Below, one piece after another: positions 17,117 through 25,933 of a DNA stretch of 64,000 bases (position 1 is its first letter; each line of letters starts with the position of its first letter). Where the stretch lies: positions 4,984,001-5,048,000 of the forward strand of contig NZ_JAPEPO010000001.1 in NCBI RefSeq assembly GCF_026340095.1. Direction: 5' to 3'. Made by a program: the position numbers and the translations under genes. A model generated the notes under the pieces. The model was not told the origin of the DNA and did not search any database. It saw only the letters and a program-made list of their open reading frames with translations. Source of the stretch: Streptomyces sp. NBC_01446 (GTDB lineage: Bacteria; Actinomycetota; Actinomycetes; Streptomycetales; Streptomycetaceae).

Positions 17117-18271
17117 ATGGCAGCTACTTCTGCGCACATCCAGCCCACCCCTGACACCGCGCGCGAGGCCGACCCCTTCCCGGTGAAGGGAATGGACGCG
17201 GTCGTCTTCGCCGTGGGCAACGCCAAACAGGCGGCCCACTACTACTCGACCGCCTTCGGCATGAAGCTCGTGGCCTACTCGGGCCCGGAGAACGGCAGCC
17301 GCGAAACGGCCTCCTACGTGCTCACGAACGGCTCCGCCCGCTTCGTGTTCACCTCCGTCATCAAGGTCTCCACCGACTGGGGCCACTTCCTCGCCGACCA
17401 TGTGGCCGAGCACGGCGACGGCGTCGTCGACCTCGCCATCGAGGTCCCGGACGCCCGCGCCGCGTACGCGTACGCCGTCGAGCACGGTGCCCGCGGCATC
17501 ACCGAGCCGTACGAGTCCAAGGACGAGTTCGGCACCGTCGTGCGGGCCGCGATCGCCACGTACGGCAAGACCCGCCACACGCTCGTCGAGCGCACCGGGT
17601 ACGACGGCCCGTATCTGCCCGGCTTCGCCGCGGCCGACCCGATCGTTGAGCCGCCGGCCAAGCGCACCTTCCAGGCCGTCGACCACTGCGTCGGCAACGT
17701 CGAGCTCGGCAAGATGAACGAGTGGGTCGGCTTCTACAACAAGGTCATGGGCTTCACGAACATGAAGGAGTTCGTGGGCGACGACATCGCGACCGAGTAC
17801 TCGGCGCTGATGTCGAAGGTCGTCGCCGACGGCACGCTCAAGGTCAAGTTCCCGATCAACGAGCCGGCCATCGCCAAGAAGAAGTCCCAGATCGACGAGT
17901 ACCTGGAGTTCTACGGCGGCGCCGGCGTCCAGCACATCGCGCTCGCCACGAACGACATCGTCGCGTCCGTGCGGACCATGCGCGCCGCGGGCGTCCAGTT
18001 CCTCGACACCCCCGACTCGTACTACGACACCCTCGGCGAGTGGGCCGGCGAGACGCGCGTGCCCGTCGAGACGCTGCGCGAGCTGAAGATCCTCGTCGAC
18101 CGCGACGAGGACGGCTACCTGCTGCAGATCTTCACCAAGCCGGTCCAGGACCGGCCGACCGTCTTCTTCGAGATGATCGAGCGGCACGGCTCGATGGGCT
18201 TCGGAAAGGGCAACTTCAAGGCGCTCTTCGAGGCGATCGAGCGCGAGCAGGAGAAGCGCGGCAATCTCTGA
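17117..18271 (+). CDS. hppD: 4-hydroxyphenylpyruvate dioxygenase
   Basis: A 384-residue enzyme that converts 4-hydroxyphenylpyruvate and O2 to homogentisate and CO2, the second step of tyrosine degradation. It has two vicinal-oxygen-chelate halves. The C-terminal half carries the Fe(II) ligands: His in DHCVGNVELG, His in GVQHIALATNDI and Glu in FFEMIERHG, the classic HppD set. The family string GKGNFKALFEAIEREQ closes the protein. Length is normal. The ATG at 17117 follows GGAGGGAG. In Streptomyces this activity leads to brown ochronotic pigment. The Lrp-type gene is divergent and the nitrile hydratase genes follow 22 bp downstream. Confidence 0.96.
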   Translation: MAATSAHIQPTPDTAREADPFPVKGMDAVVFAVGNAKQAAHYYSTAFGMKLVAYSGPENGSRETASYVLTNGSARFVFTSVIKVSTDWGHFLADHVAEHGDGVVDLAIEVPDARAAYAYAVEHGARGITEPYESKDEFGTVVRAAIATYGKTRHTLVERTGYDGPYLPGFAAADPIVEPPAKRTFQAVDHCVGNVELGKMNEWVGFYNKVMGFTNMKEFVGDDIATEYSALMSKVVADGTLKVKFPINEPAIAKKKSQIDEYLEFYGGAGVQHIALATNDIVASVRTMRAAGVQFLDTPDSYYDTLGEWAGETRVPVETLRELKILVDRDEDGYLLQIFTKPVQDRPTVFFEMIERHGSMGFGKGNFKALFEAIEREQEKRGNL

Positions 18272-18293
18272 GGAGCGCGTCTAGGCTGGTCCT

Positions 18294-18578
18294 ATGGCCA
18301 GGATTAACGACGTGGGCGGCATGACAGGGTTCGGCGCCATCGACACCACCGACGACGCCGAGCCCTTTCACGCGGACTGGGAGGCGCGCGTCTTCGCCCT
18401 CCAGCGCGCGCTCCTCGTCAAAGGGGTCTTCAACCTCGACGAGTTCAGGGACGCCATCGAGACGATGCCGCCGGGCGAGTACCTGGCGGCCTCGTACTAC
18501 GAGCGCTGGTTCCACGCGATCCGCACGCTCCTCGAACGCAAGGGCGTCATCGAGGAGGGGGCGCTGCGCGATGACTGA
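18294..18578 (+). CDS. Nitrile hydratase, beta-subunit N-terminal half
   Basis: A 94-residue protein that matches the N-terminal domain of nitrile hydratase beta chains: VGGMTGFGAI near the start, then FHADWEARVFALQRAL, MPPGEYLAASYYERWFHAI and LERKGVIEEGAL. It lacks the SH3-like second half, which is encoded by the next gene. Such split beta subunits are known in thiocyanate hydrolase and in toyocamycin nitrile hydratase (three-subunit enzymes). The ATG at 18294 sits just behind TAGGCT, so the transcript may be leaderless and start independently of hppD. It overlaps the next gene by 8 bp. A role as maturation factor instead of subunit cannot be excluded because activators of cobalt enzymes resemble this domain. 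Confidence 0.8.
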   Translation: MARINDVGGMTGFGAIDTTDDAEPFHADWEARVFALQRALLVKGVFNLDEFRDAIETMPPGEYLAASYYERWFHAIRTLLERKGVIEEGALRDD

Positions 18579-18846
18579 CCGGTTCGCGGCCGGCGCCCAC
18601 GTCCGCACGTACCCGCACGACCCGCCGCACCACACGCGCCTGCCGCGGTACGCGCGCGGAAAGCGCGGCGTCGTGGTCGAGCCGGAGGGGCGGGCACCGC
18701 TCGCCGACGTGCGCGCGCAGGGCCGGGACGACGCCCGTGTCGAGATGATCTACGCGGTCCGGTTCGCGGCGCGCGAGCTGTGGGGCGAGGGCGACCACCA
18801 CGTCGTACTCGACCTGTCCGAGAGCTATCTGAGGGAGGCCGAGTGA
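18571..18846 (+). CDS. Nitrile hydratase, beta-subunit C-terminal half
   Basis: A 91-residue SH3-like protein with the typical strings FAAGAHVRTYPHDPPHHTRL, PRYARGKRGVVV, YAVRFAARELWGE and VVLDLSESYLRE, which match the C-terminal domain of nitrile hydratase beta chains. In the enzyme this half packs on the alpha chain and its conserved Arg residues help bind the modified Cys claw. Its ATG lies inside the end of the preceding gene and its stop shares a base with the next start (TGATG), so all three genes are translationally coupled. Together they should form a three-subunit metalloenzyme. Confidence 0.82.
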   Translation: MTDRFAAGAHVRTYPHDPPHHTRLPRYARGKRGVVVEPEGRAPLADVRAQGRDDARVEMIYAVRFAARELWGEGDHHVVLDLSESYLREAE

Positions 18847-19433
18847 TGTCCGGTACGCACGAGGACGCGGTGATCTCCCGTCAGGTACGGCGCCTGGAAA
18901 GCCTGCTGGAGGCAGAGGGCATCGTCGGGGGCGACACCGTCGACGAGGTCATCGACGGGTTCCTGGCGGGCGCCTCGCCCGTGAACGGCGCGAAGGTCGT
19001 GGCCCGCGCGTGGACCGACCCGGCCTACCGCGAGCGGCTCCTCGCCGACGGCACCTCGGCGGTGGGTGAACTGGGCTTCTCCGCCGGGGGAGTTCAGAAG
19101 CAGCGGCTGCGCGTCGTCGAGAACACCGCCGACACGCACAACGTCATCGTCTGCACGCTGTGCTCGTGCTATCCCCTGCGTCTGCTCGGTCCCTCGCCCG
19201 GCTGGTACAAGAGCGAGGCGTACCGCTCCCGCGTCGTGCGGGACCCGCGCGGCGTCCTCGCCGAGTTCGGCGTGACGCTCCCGGAGTCCGTGGACATCAC
19301 GGTCTGGGACTCCAGTGCGGAGACGCGGTACATGGTCCTGCCCAGGCGCCCCGCGGGAACGGACCGCCTGAACGAGGAAGAGCTGGCGTCCCTGATCACG
19401 CGGAACGGGCTCATCGGGACGGGTGTGCTTTAG
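18846..19433 (+). CDS. Nitrile hydratase, alpha subunit (cobalt type)
   Basis: A 195-residue alpha chain with the metal claw VCTLCSCYP: Cys103, Cys106, Ser107 and Cys108. Thr in the second position (CTLCSC) is typical of cobalt enzymes; iron enzymes have CSLCSC. In the family the second and third Cys are oxidised to sulfinic and sulfenic acids. Other family strings are GAKVVARAWTDPAYRERLL and SVDITVWDSSAETRYMVLP. It would hydrate a nitrile to the amide in the cytoplasm, or hydrolyse a related substrate such as thiocyanate. The start at 18846 overlaps the previous stop; a longer frame to 18780 lies within the upstream gene. No amidase and no activator gene is next to it. Confidence 0.9.
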   Translation: MSGTHEDAVISRQVRRLESLLEAEGIVGGDTVDEVIDGFLAGASPVNGAKVVARAWTDPAYRERLLADGTSAVGELGFSAGGVQKQRLRVVENTADTHNVIVCTLCSCYPLRLLGPSPGWYKSEAYRSRVVRDPRGVLAEFGVTLPESVDITVWDSSAETRYMVLPRRPAGTDRLNEEELASLITRNGLIGTGVL

Positions 19434-19486
19434 GGGTCCGGGCCCGGGCCGGGGTCCGGCGGTCCGGAGGCCCCGAGTTCCGGGGG

Positions 19487-21148
19487 TTACGCGCCGGGAG
19501 GCTTGGGCGTCTGAGGGGCCTCCCGGTGCGACGGCTCGGCCGGGGCCGGAGGCGTGGCCGGCGGGGCCGCGGACTTGGGCGGCGCGACGGGAGTGGTCGG
19601 GCGGGCCGCGGGGCCCTGGCTCGCCGGACGCCGGGATGCGGGGCGCTCGGGGGCCGAGTCCCGGGGTGCCGCGTGGTGCCCCGGTGCCGCGTTCGCCCCC
19701 GTCTCCCGCACCTTGTCGGGCCGGTCGGCCGGCGGGTCGCCCAGCGCGGCCAGCGCCTCCTTCGCGAGCGGGGACAGGAGCGGCGAGAACGCCGGGTTGA
19801 TGCGCAGGGCCTCGCCGATGTGCCGGCGGGCGGGCCCGTCCAGCGCCAGCTTCCTTTCCACTTCTCCCCGGTGGTAGGCGATGAGCGCACTGCGCACGGT
19901 GCCCCCGTGCTCCGGGTCCGTCGCACGCTTCGCGTACGTCAGCGCCTCCTTGTCGTCGCCCGCCTTGTGCAGCGCCCAGCCCAGCGCGTCCGCCGTCTGC
20001 ACGCTCGGCGCCCGCTTCCACTCGGCCCGCAGCCGGGTCACGGCCGCCCGCGGGTCCCCGTGGTCCGCCTCGAACCGGCCGAGGAGGAGTGAGTCGTCGA
20101 CCCCGTTCGCCCCGTCCGCGTCCACCCGCTTCCGCAGCAGGTCGTACTGTGCCTTCGCCGCGTCGCCGAACCCGATCGACTCGTACAACTCGCCCAGTTC
20201 CAGGGAGTATTCGGGTCGCGGATACTTGGCGAGGACGCTCCGGTACGCCTGGATCGCCTCCGTCGTACGGCCCAGCGACGTCAGGGCGCGGCCCTTCCCG
20301 GCGAGCGACGCGTCGTGGTCGGGGTCGGCCGCGAGGGCCTGGGTGAAGTAGTTCAGCGCCTGTGCGGGCTGGCCCCGCTCCCACGTCAGCTCGCCCGCCC
20401 GGTGCAGGCACGCGGCCTGCTCGGACGGCGTCGAGGCGAGCGCCGCCGCGTCGGTCAGCGACGCGAGCGCGTCGTCACGCCAGCCGCGGTCCCGGTAGAC
20501 CTGCCCCGCGCGCGCCATCACGGCCGCACCCGAGTGCAGTTTCGTCAGCGTGCCCAGTGCCCGGTCCACGGCCTTGTAGTCCCCGAGCCGCCCGTACGTC
20601 TCGATCAGCAGCGGATACGTCGTCCACCGTTTCGGCGCCAGCTTCACGGACGCCTCGCCCCACTTCTTCGCGGTGCGGTAGTCGTGCCGCGCGTCGGCGA
20701 GCGCGGCGAGCCCGTTCAGGGCGTCCACGTTCCCGGCGGGCCGCGTCTTCAGCGAGATCCGCAGGGCGCGCTCCGCCTTCGGGTAGTACGCCGAGTCGGC
20801 CGTCCGCTGCCCCCGCTCCACGTAGGCGGCCCCGAGCACCGCCCACGACCGGTCGTCACGCGGATGGGCCCGCAGATACGACTCGCGGTCCCTGATGAGG
20901 GCCGTCAGATCGGGCAGCGACGCCTCGGCCCCCGCGGCCTCCGCGGTCGCCGCGCGGCCGGCGGACCCCGGAGCGGGCGCCGCGCCGCGCTCCGGCGAGG
21001 ACGGCGGCACCAGCAGGATGCCGCCGAGCACCAGGGACCCCGTGACGGCGCTGACCAGGGCGCCCTTCGCCAGCGGGGACAGAGGGCGTCCCGGCTCGGG
21101 AACAGTGGCCGGAGCCTGCGCTTCCGCTTCGATCTCCTCGGTCTTCAT
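19487..21148 (-). CDS. Membrane-anchored TPR-repeat protein
   Basis: A 553-residue protein: short cytoplasmic tail, one membrane helix near residues 27-50 (LAKGALVSAVTGSLVLGGIL), then a long alpha-helical solenoid of tetratricopeptide repeats from about residue 85 to 440 (for example PDHDASLAGKGRALTSLGRT). The last 90 residues are Pro/Ala/Arg-rich and disordered. The repeats should face outside and act as a protein-binding scaffold; no enzyme motif is seen. It is convergent with the nitrile hydratase genes and divergent from the FAD-linked oxidase. The ATG at 21148 is used; an ATG 9 bp upstream is equally possible. Confidence 0.8.
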   Translation of the reverse strand: MKTEEIEAEAQAPATVPEPGRPLSPLAKGALVSAVTGSLVLGGILLVPPSSPERGAAPAPGSAGRAATAEAAGAEASLPDLTALIRDRESYLRAHPRDDRSWAVLGAAYVERGQRTADSAYYPKAERALRISLKTRPAGNVDALNGLAALADARHDYRTAKKWGEASVKLAPKRWTTYPLLIETYGRLGDYKAVDRALGTLTKLHSGAAVMARAGQVYRDRGWRDDALASLTDAAALASTPSEQAACLHRAGELTWERGQPAQALNYFTQALAADPDHDASLAGKGRALTSLGRTTEAIQAYRSVLAKYPRPEYSLELGELYESIGFGDAAKAQYDLLRKRVDADGANGVDDSLLLGRFEADHGDPRAAVTRLRAEWKRAPSVQTADALGWALHKAGDDKEALTYAKRATDPEHGGTVRSALIAYHRGEVERKLALDGPARRHIGEALRINPAFSPLLSPLAKEALAALGDPPADRPDKVRETGANAAPGHHAAPRDSAPERPASRRPASQGPAARPTTPVAPPKSAAPPATPPAPAEPSHREAPQTPKPPGA

Positions 21149-21256
21149 GGCGCACACTGTGCGTCAATACGAAGAGCACATCACGGCAACATCCCGGCAG
21201 GTGAAGGCCGCCGCACACGGGTTCACACCGATGGCCCCGAGTGCGAGGCTGTGATC

Positions 21257-22627
21257 ATGAGCCGCACACTCGTCGAACGACTTCAGGAAGGCCTGCCGGC
21301 CGGGGCGGTCCTCACCGACCCCGACGTCACGGCCTCGTACGCCAATGACATGGCCAGCTTCTGCGACGCGGGAGCGCCGGCCGTCGTGGTGCTGCCCCGC
21401 ACCGTCGAGCAGGTCCAGCACGTGATGCGCACGGCCACGGAGCTACGCGTCCCCGTCGTCCCGCAGGGCGCCCGCACGGGCCTCTCCGGCGCGGCGAACG
21501 CGTCCGAGGGCTGCATCGTGCTGTCCCTGGTCAAGATGGACCGCATCCTGGAGATCAACACCGTCGACAGGATCGCGGTCGTCGAGCCGGGCGTCATCAA
21601 CGCCACGCTCTCCCGCGCCGTCAACGAGAGGGGCCTCTACTACCCGCCGGACCCGTCCAGTTGGGAAATGTGCACCATCGGCGGGAACATCGGCACGGCG
21701 TCGGGCGGCCTGTGCTGCGTGAAGTACGGGGTGACGGCGGAGTACGTCCTCGGGCTCGACGTCGTCCTCGCCGACGGCCGGCTCCTGTCCACGGGACGCC
21801 GCACGGCCAAGGGCGTCGCGGGCTACGACCTCACGCGTCTGTTCGTCGGCTCCGAGGGCAGCCTCGGCATCGTCGTACGGGCCACACTCGCGCTCAAGCC
21901 CGAGCCGCCGCAGCAACTGGTCCTGGCCGCCGAATTCGCCTCCACGGACGCCGCCTGCGACGCGGTCTGCAAGATCATGGAGGGCGGTCACGTCCCGTCG
22001 CTGCTCGAACTCATGGACCGTACGACCGTGAAGGCCGTCAACGCGATGGCGAACATGGGGCTCCCCGAGACCACCGAGGCGCTGCTCCTCGCCGCCTTCG
22101 ACACCCTCGATCCGGCCGCCGACCTCGCAGCCGTCGGCGCCCTGTGCGAGGCCGCGGGCGCGACCCAGGTCGTCCCCGCCGAGGACGCCGCCGAGTCCGA
22201 ACTCCTGCTCCAGGCCCGGCGCCTCTCGCTCACCGCACTCGAAGCGGTCAAGGGCACGACGATGATCGACGACGTGTGCGTGCCGCGTTCTAGGCTCGCC
22301 GAGATGCTCACCGGCGTCGACCGCATCGCCGAGAAGTACGGCCTCACGATCGGCGTCTGCTGCCACGCGGGCGACGGCAACACGCACCCCACCGTCTGCT
22401 TCGACGCCCAGGACGCCGACGAGGGCCGGCGGGCCCGCGAGTCCTTCGACGAGATCATGGCGCTCGGTCTCGAACTCGGCGGGACCATCACCGGCGAACA
22501 CGGCGTCGGCGTACTCAAGAAGGAGTGGCTGGCGCGCGAGCTCGGCCCGGTCGGCATCGAGATGCAGCGCGCCGTCAAGGCGGCCTTCGACCCGCTCGGC
22601 CTGCTCAACCCGGGCAAACTCTTCTGA
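21257..22627 (+). CDS. FAD-linked oxidase (glycolate oxidase GlcD / D-lactate dehydrogenase family)
   Basis: A 456-residue flavoenzyme. The N-terminal half is the PCMH-type FAD-binding domain (VVVLPRTVEQVQHVMRTA, PQGARTGLSGAANASEG, SSWEMCTIGGNIGTASGG, LTRLFVGSEGSLGIVV). The C-terminal half is the FAD-oxidase domain with the active-site region CCHAGDGNTHPTVCFD and the late GTITGEHGVGVLKKEWL. It should oxidise a 2-hydroxy acid such as glycolate or D-lactate. No GlcE/GlcF subunits are adjacent. ATG at 21257 is preferred; the preceding GTG at 21251 is possible. Spacing from a GAGGCT box suggests leaderless transcription. Confidence 0.88.
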   Translation: MSRTLVERLQEGLPAGAVLTDPDVTASYANDMASFCDAGAPAVVVLPRTVEQVQHVMRTATELRVPVVPQGARTGLSGAANASEGCIVLSLVKMDRILEINTVDRIAVVEPGVINATLSRAVNERGLYYPPDPSSWEMCTIGGNIGTASGGLCCVKYGVTAEYVLGLDVVLADGRLLSTGRRTAKGVAGYDLTRLFVGSEGSLGIVVRATLALKPEPPQQLVLAAEFASTDAACDAVCKIMEGGHVPSLLELMDRTTVKAVNAMANMGLPETTEALLLAAFDTLDPAADLAAVGALCEAAGATQVVPAEDAAESELLLQARRLSLTALEAVKGTTMIDDVCVPRSRLAEMLTGVDRIAEKYGLTIGVCCHAGDGNTHPTVCFDAQDADEGRRARESFDEIMALGLELGGTITGEHGVGVLKKEWLARELGPVGIEMQRAVKAAFDPLGLLNPGKLF

Positions 22628-22679
22628 CGCCCGCTGCTCCTGGCCGGTCGGCCCGCGTCCACCCCCGTGGGACGCGCGC

Positions 22680-23159
22680 TCACTCACCGTCCTGGGACTC
22701 GTCCGAGGGCCACGGGTCGCGCAGCCACAGGTCGTCGACGCGGCCCGAGGCGGGAGCGAGCAGCTCGGCGAGGCCGTCGTCGATGCCGAGCCGCTCGGAC
22801 TCAGAGCCCGGAGGGACCACCCGCAGTGTCCGCTCCAGCCAGGCGGACACGGCGGCGGCGGGCGCCTCCAGGAGCGCGTCGCCGTCCGGTGAACTCAGCG
22901 CCATGAGGACGACGCTGCGGCGGTCGACCTTCGTCGGCCACACGCGCACGTCCCCGTGCCCGCACGGCCGGAACACCCCCTCCACGAGCAGCTCGCGCGC
23001 GAACGTCCAGTCGACCGGGTGCTCGGAGCCGATGTGAAAGGCGATGTGGACGGCGTACGGGTCGTCGGTCCGGTAGGTGAGCCGGGCAGGGACAGGGATG
23101 CTGCGCTCGGGCGACAGGACGAGCCTCAGCTCGAGTTCGCGCTCCACCACGGTGTGCAT
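22680..23159 (-). CDS. ssgG: SsgA-like sporulation/cell division protein, probably SsgG
   Basis: A 159-residue SsgA/SsgB-family protein (SALP). Family strings are ELRLVLSPERSIPVPARLTY, DDPYAVHIAFHIGSEHPVDWTFARELL, GDVRVWPTKVDRRSVVLMAL and SPDGDALLEAPAAAVSAWL. SALPs act in the cytoplasm of Streptomyces aerial hyphae, controlling septum placement and wall synthesis during sporulation. The gene name is given on context: in S. coelicolor ssgG lies a few genes from the HppD gene, as I recall, and the same neighbours are seen here. Start ATG 23159 follows GAGGAAACG. It is divergent from the RDD-domain gene. Confidence 0.75.
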   Translation of the reverse strand: MHTVVERELELRLVLSPERSIPVPARLTYRTDDPYAVHIAFHIGSEHPVDWTFARELLVEGVFRPCGHGDVRVWPTKVDRRSVVLMALSSPDGDALLEAPAAAVSAWLERTLRVVPPGSESERLGIDDGLAELLAPASGRVDDLWLRDPWPSDESQDGE

Positions 23160-23380
23160 GTCGTGCGTTTCCTCTCCTCGTACGGGGCGTGCGGGGCCTC
23201 GCGAGAGCGGGCCCGTGCAAGGGGAGAGGGCGAAGGGCGTGGAGCATTACGCGAGTTCCGGAAAGTTTTTTCGGCGTCCCCGGAAAGTGGTCCGTACGGG
23301 CGGACCCGCCCGGTGGCGGGCGGTGGTCTGATAGATGTGGACCCCCAACAAAACCCCCGAGCAGATACGGGACGACGGAC

Positions 23381-25027
23381 ATGAGCGCCCCAACTCCGGC
23401 ACCCGGCGACGACAGGCCCCGCGACGGGTACTACCCCGACCCGTCCATTCCCGGATACGTCCGGTACTGGAACGGTGCCGCGTGGGTGCCCGGCACGAGC
23501 CGCCCGGCCCCGTCCGACGGCGAACCCCTCGCCGCCCCCGCCGGGGCGACCCCGGCCCCCGCACCCGAGCCGGCCCGCACGCCTGCGCCCGCGTCCGTGG
23601 AGGAGACCGGCCCGGTCTTCCTCGACGAGGAGCCGGAGCGCTACTCGGACGAGCCGGCCGCACCCGAACCCGCCACGGCCTGGCAGGCGGACGCGTCCCG
23701 CCAGACCGGCTTCGGCGGCGAGCAGGACCGCCGCGTGTCCTGGGGCACCGACCCGCGCGTGCCTGCTCCGCAGCAGCAGCAGGAGCGCGCGGACGGGGCG
23801 GTCACGAACCGCCCGGCACAGCCGGAGCCCCCGACGCCGCCCACGGACGGGACGGTCACGTTCCGCCGCCCCACCCCGCCCACGGACCGCCCCGAAGGCA
23901 CGATGACGATGCGAGCGCTGTCCGCGCGTCAGGTGCCGGGCCAGCAAGGGCCTGCGGTACAGGGCCAGCAGGGGCAGGGTCAGCAGGTTCCGGGTCAGCA
24001 GGCCCAGCAAGCGCAGGCCCACCAAGCTCAGCCCCAACAGCCCGTCGCCCAGCACCCGCAGGCGGCCCAGCAGCCCGTGCCCCAGCAGCCCGCGCAGGCC
24101 GACGCCCAGCCCCGGTCCGGCTCCCAGCCGCAGCCGCAGCCTCAAGCGGGCTTCGCCCCGCAGGGGCCGGCCCACCAGCCCCAGGCCCAGCAAGCGCAGG
24201 CCCAGCAAGCGCAGGCCCACCAGGCGCACGCCCCGCAAGCCGCCCCCCTCCACCCACATGTGCCCTACTCACCCCAGGCCCCGACCCCGGCGCAGCAGCC
24301 CCAGGCCGGCCGCCCCGGAGCGGTTCCGCCGCAGGCCGCCGGTGCCGCCTCCGGCACCCCCATGACCTCCGGCCCCGGCGGCGGTTCGCCTTCCTGGGCG
24401 CAGCAGGTACACCAGCTCGCCCAGCCTCAGTCCGCGCAGCCCGCTCGGCCCGCCGCGGGCGAACCCGCGGAGCCGGAAGGACCCGTCACGCCGTGGAAGC
24501 CCGTGGCCAACGACCCGTTCCTGGCGGCAGCCCAGGCGCAGGCGTCGGCGCGGCCCGCGGGGCTCGGCAAGCGTCTTGCCGCGCGGCTCATCGACTCGGT
24601 GGTGCTCGGCGCGGTCACCGCGGTGGCGGCCGTCCCGCTCGGCACCAAGGCCATCGACCACATCGACGGGAAGATCGACGCGGCGAAGGCGTCGGGCCGC
24701 GAGGCCACGGTCTGGCTGCTGGACGGCACGACGGGCGCCTACCTGGGCATCGTCCTCGCCGTCCTCCTCGTCGCCGGCGTCCTCTACGAGGCCCTGCCGA
24801 CCGCCAAGTGGGGCCGCACCCTGGGAAAGAAGGTGTGCGGGCTCCAGGTGCGGGACATCGAGGAGCACGAGGCGCCGACGTTCGGCGCGGCGCTGCGGCG
24901 CTGGCTGGTGTACAGCGTGACCGGCCTGCTGGCCATCGGCGTCCTAGGCGTGCTGTGGTGCCTGTTCGACCGGCCGTGGCGGCAGTGCTGGCACGACAAG
25001 GCGGCCCGTACGTTCGTCGCGGGCTGA
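23381..25027 (+). CDS. RDD-family membrane protein with DUF2510 and long Pro/Gln/Ala linker
   Basis: A 548-residue protein in three parts. Residues about 16-40 (DGYYPDPSIPGYVRYWNGAA) are a DUF2510 domain. A low-complexity linker from about 45 to 380 is rich in Pro, Gln and Ala and contains many repeats of QAQQAQAHQAQ type. The last 170 residues are an RDD domain with membrane helices and the family motif KRLAARLIDSVVLG at its start and CWHDKAARTFVAG at its end. Function of RDD proteins is unclear (ion or small-molecule exchange was suggested for some). The start at ATG 23381 is set by the DUF2510 domain. It forms a pair with the next gene, also RDD. Confidence 0.8.
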   Translation: MSAPTPAPGDDRPRDGYYPDPSIPGYVRYWNGAAWVPGTSRPAPSDGEPLAAPAGATPAPAPEPARTPAPASVEETGPVFLDEEPERYSDEPAAPEPATAWQADASRQTGFGGEQDRRVSWGTDPRVPAPQQQQERADGAVTNRPAQPEPPTPPTDGTVTFRRPTPPTDRPEGTMTMRALSARQVPGQQGPAVQGQQGQGQQVPGQQAQQAQAHQAQPQQPVAQHPQAAQQPVPQQPAQADAQPRSGSQPQPQPQAGFAPQGPAHQPQAQQAQAQQAQAHQAHAPQAAPLHPHVPYSPQAPTPAQQPQAGRPGAVPPQAAGAASGTPMTSGPGGGSPSWAQQVHQLAQPQSAQPARPAAGEPAEPEGPVTPWKPVANDPFLAAAQAQASARPAGLGKRLAARLIDSVVLGAVTAVAAVPLGTKAIDHIDGKIDAAKASGREATVWLLDGTTGAYLGIVLAVLLVAGVLYEALPTAKWGRTLGKKVCGLQVRDIEEHEAPTFGAALRRWLVYSVTGLLAIGVLGVLWCLFDRPWRQCWHDKAARTFVAG

Positions 25028-25126
25028 CCCCGGCCGTCCCACTCGGCCGCCGCACGGGCGAGCCGTCGTACTCCGGACGGCGGCTCGCCGGATGCGGGAT
25101 CGGGGGGTTCGCGGTCGACTCGGGCC

Positions 25127-25897
25127 ATGAGCACCGAACCGCCGCCCCCCGGCTCAGGCCAGCCCCCGGAAGACGACCCGTTCAGAAAGCCGCCGCCGTC
25201 CCAGGGCGGCGGCTCACCGTACGACGGCCCGCAGGACCCGTACGGGGCTCCTCAGGACCCCCAGAACCCCCAGGGCCCGCAGAACCCCCAAGGCCCGCAG
25301 AACCCCCCGGGCTCAGGGAATCCGTACGACTCCCCGCCGCCCCCGCCCGGCGGCACCCCGCCGCCCCCGTACGGCGGTGGTGGTGAAGGTGGCCCCTACG
25401 GGGGTGACCCCTACGGTGGCGGTCCCTACGGGGATGACCCGCTGGCCGGGATGCCGCCGCTGGCGGACAGCGGCAAGCGCGTGCTCGCGCGGATCATCGA
25501 CATCATCCTGGTCAGCATCGTCGTGGGGCTGCTGTCCTGGGCGTTCGGGATCGCCGAGTACCAGACGAACCCCGACAAGATCCAGTACGGCAGACAGTTC
25601 GGCCAGTCCGTCCTCGCCGCGGTCCTCTACATCGGGTACGACACCTTCATGACCGCGAAGACGGGCCAGACCCTGGGCAAGCGGCTCCTCAAGCTGCGCG
25701 TGGCGAACCTCAACGACGGTGCCACGCCCAGCGTCCAGACCAACCTGGTGCGCGCCGCGGTCCTGTGGCTGCCGGCGGTGTTCTGCTGCGCCTGCATCTG
25801 GACCGCGATCTGTGGTGGCTGGAGCTTCTTCGACAAGCCCTACAAGCAGGGCCTGCACGACAAGGCCGCGAAGACGGTGGTGGTCAGCACCGGCTGA
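25127..25897 (+). CDS. RDD-family membrane protein
   Basis: A 256-residue protein. The first 105 residues are a Pro/Gly/Tyr-rich cytoplasmic tail with repeats (NPQGPQNPQGPQNP; GGPYGGDPYGGGPYGDD). The RDD domain follows from LADSGKRVLARIIDIILVSI, with about three membrane helices, the motif GQTLGKRLLKLRVANLNDG and the end QGLHDKAAKTVVV. It lies 100 bp downstream of another RDD gene on the same strand and is probably co-transcribed. Both proteins share the tail-plus-RDD plan; the tails may bind each other or a scaffold. No substrate is known. Confidence 0.82.
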   Translation: MSTEPPPPGSGQPPEDDPFRKPPPSQGGGSPYDGPQDPYGAPQDPQNPQGPQNPQGPQNPPGSGNPYDSPPPPPGGTPPPPYGGGGEGGPYGGDPYGGGPYGDDPLAGMPPLADSGKRVLARIIDIILVSIVVGLLSWAFGIAEYQTNPDKIQYGRQFGQSVLAAVLYIGYDTFMTAKTGQTLGKRLLKLRVANLNDGATPSVQTNLVRAAVLWLPAVFCCACIWTAICGGWSFFDKPYKQGLHDKAAKTVVVSTG

Positions 25898-25933
25898 GCA
25901 GGTGCGGGATGGTGCTTCCGGCGGGTCCGTGGG

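Noticed and set aside
16524..19433. Secondary metabolite gene cluster around the nitrile hydratase
   Set aside because: No PKS, NRPS, terpene, RiPP or tailoring genes are adjacent; the surroundings are core metabolism genes.
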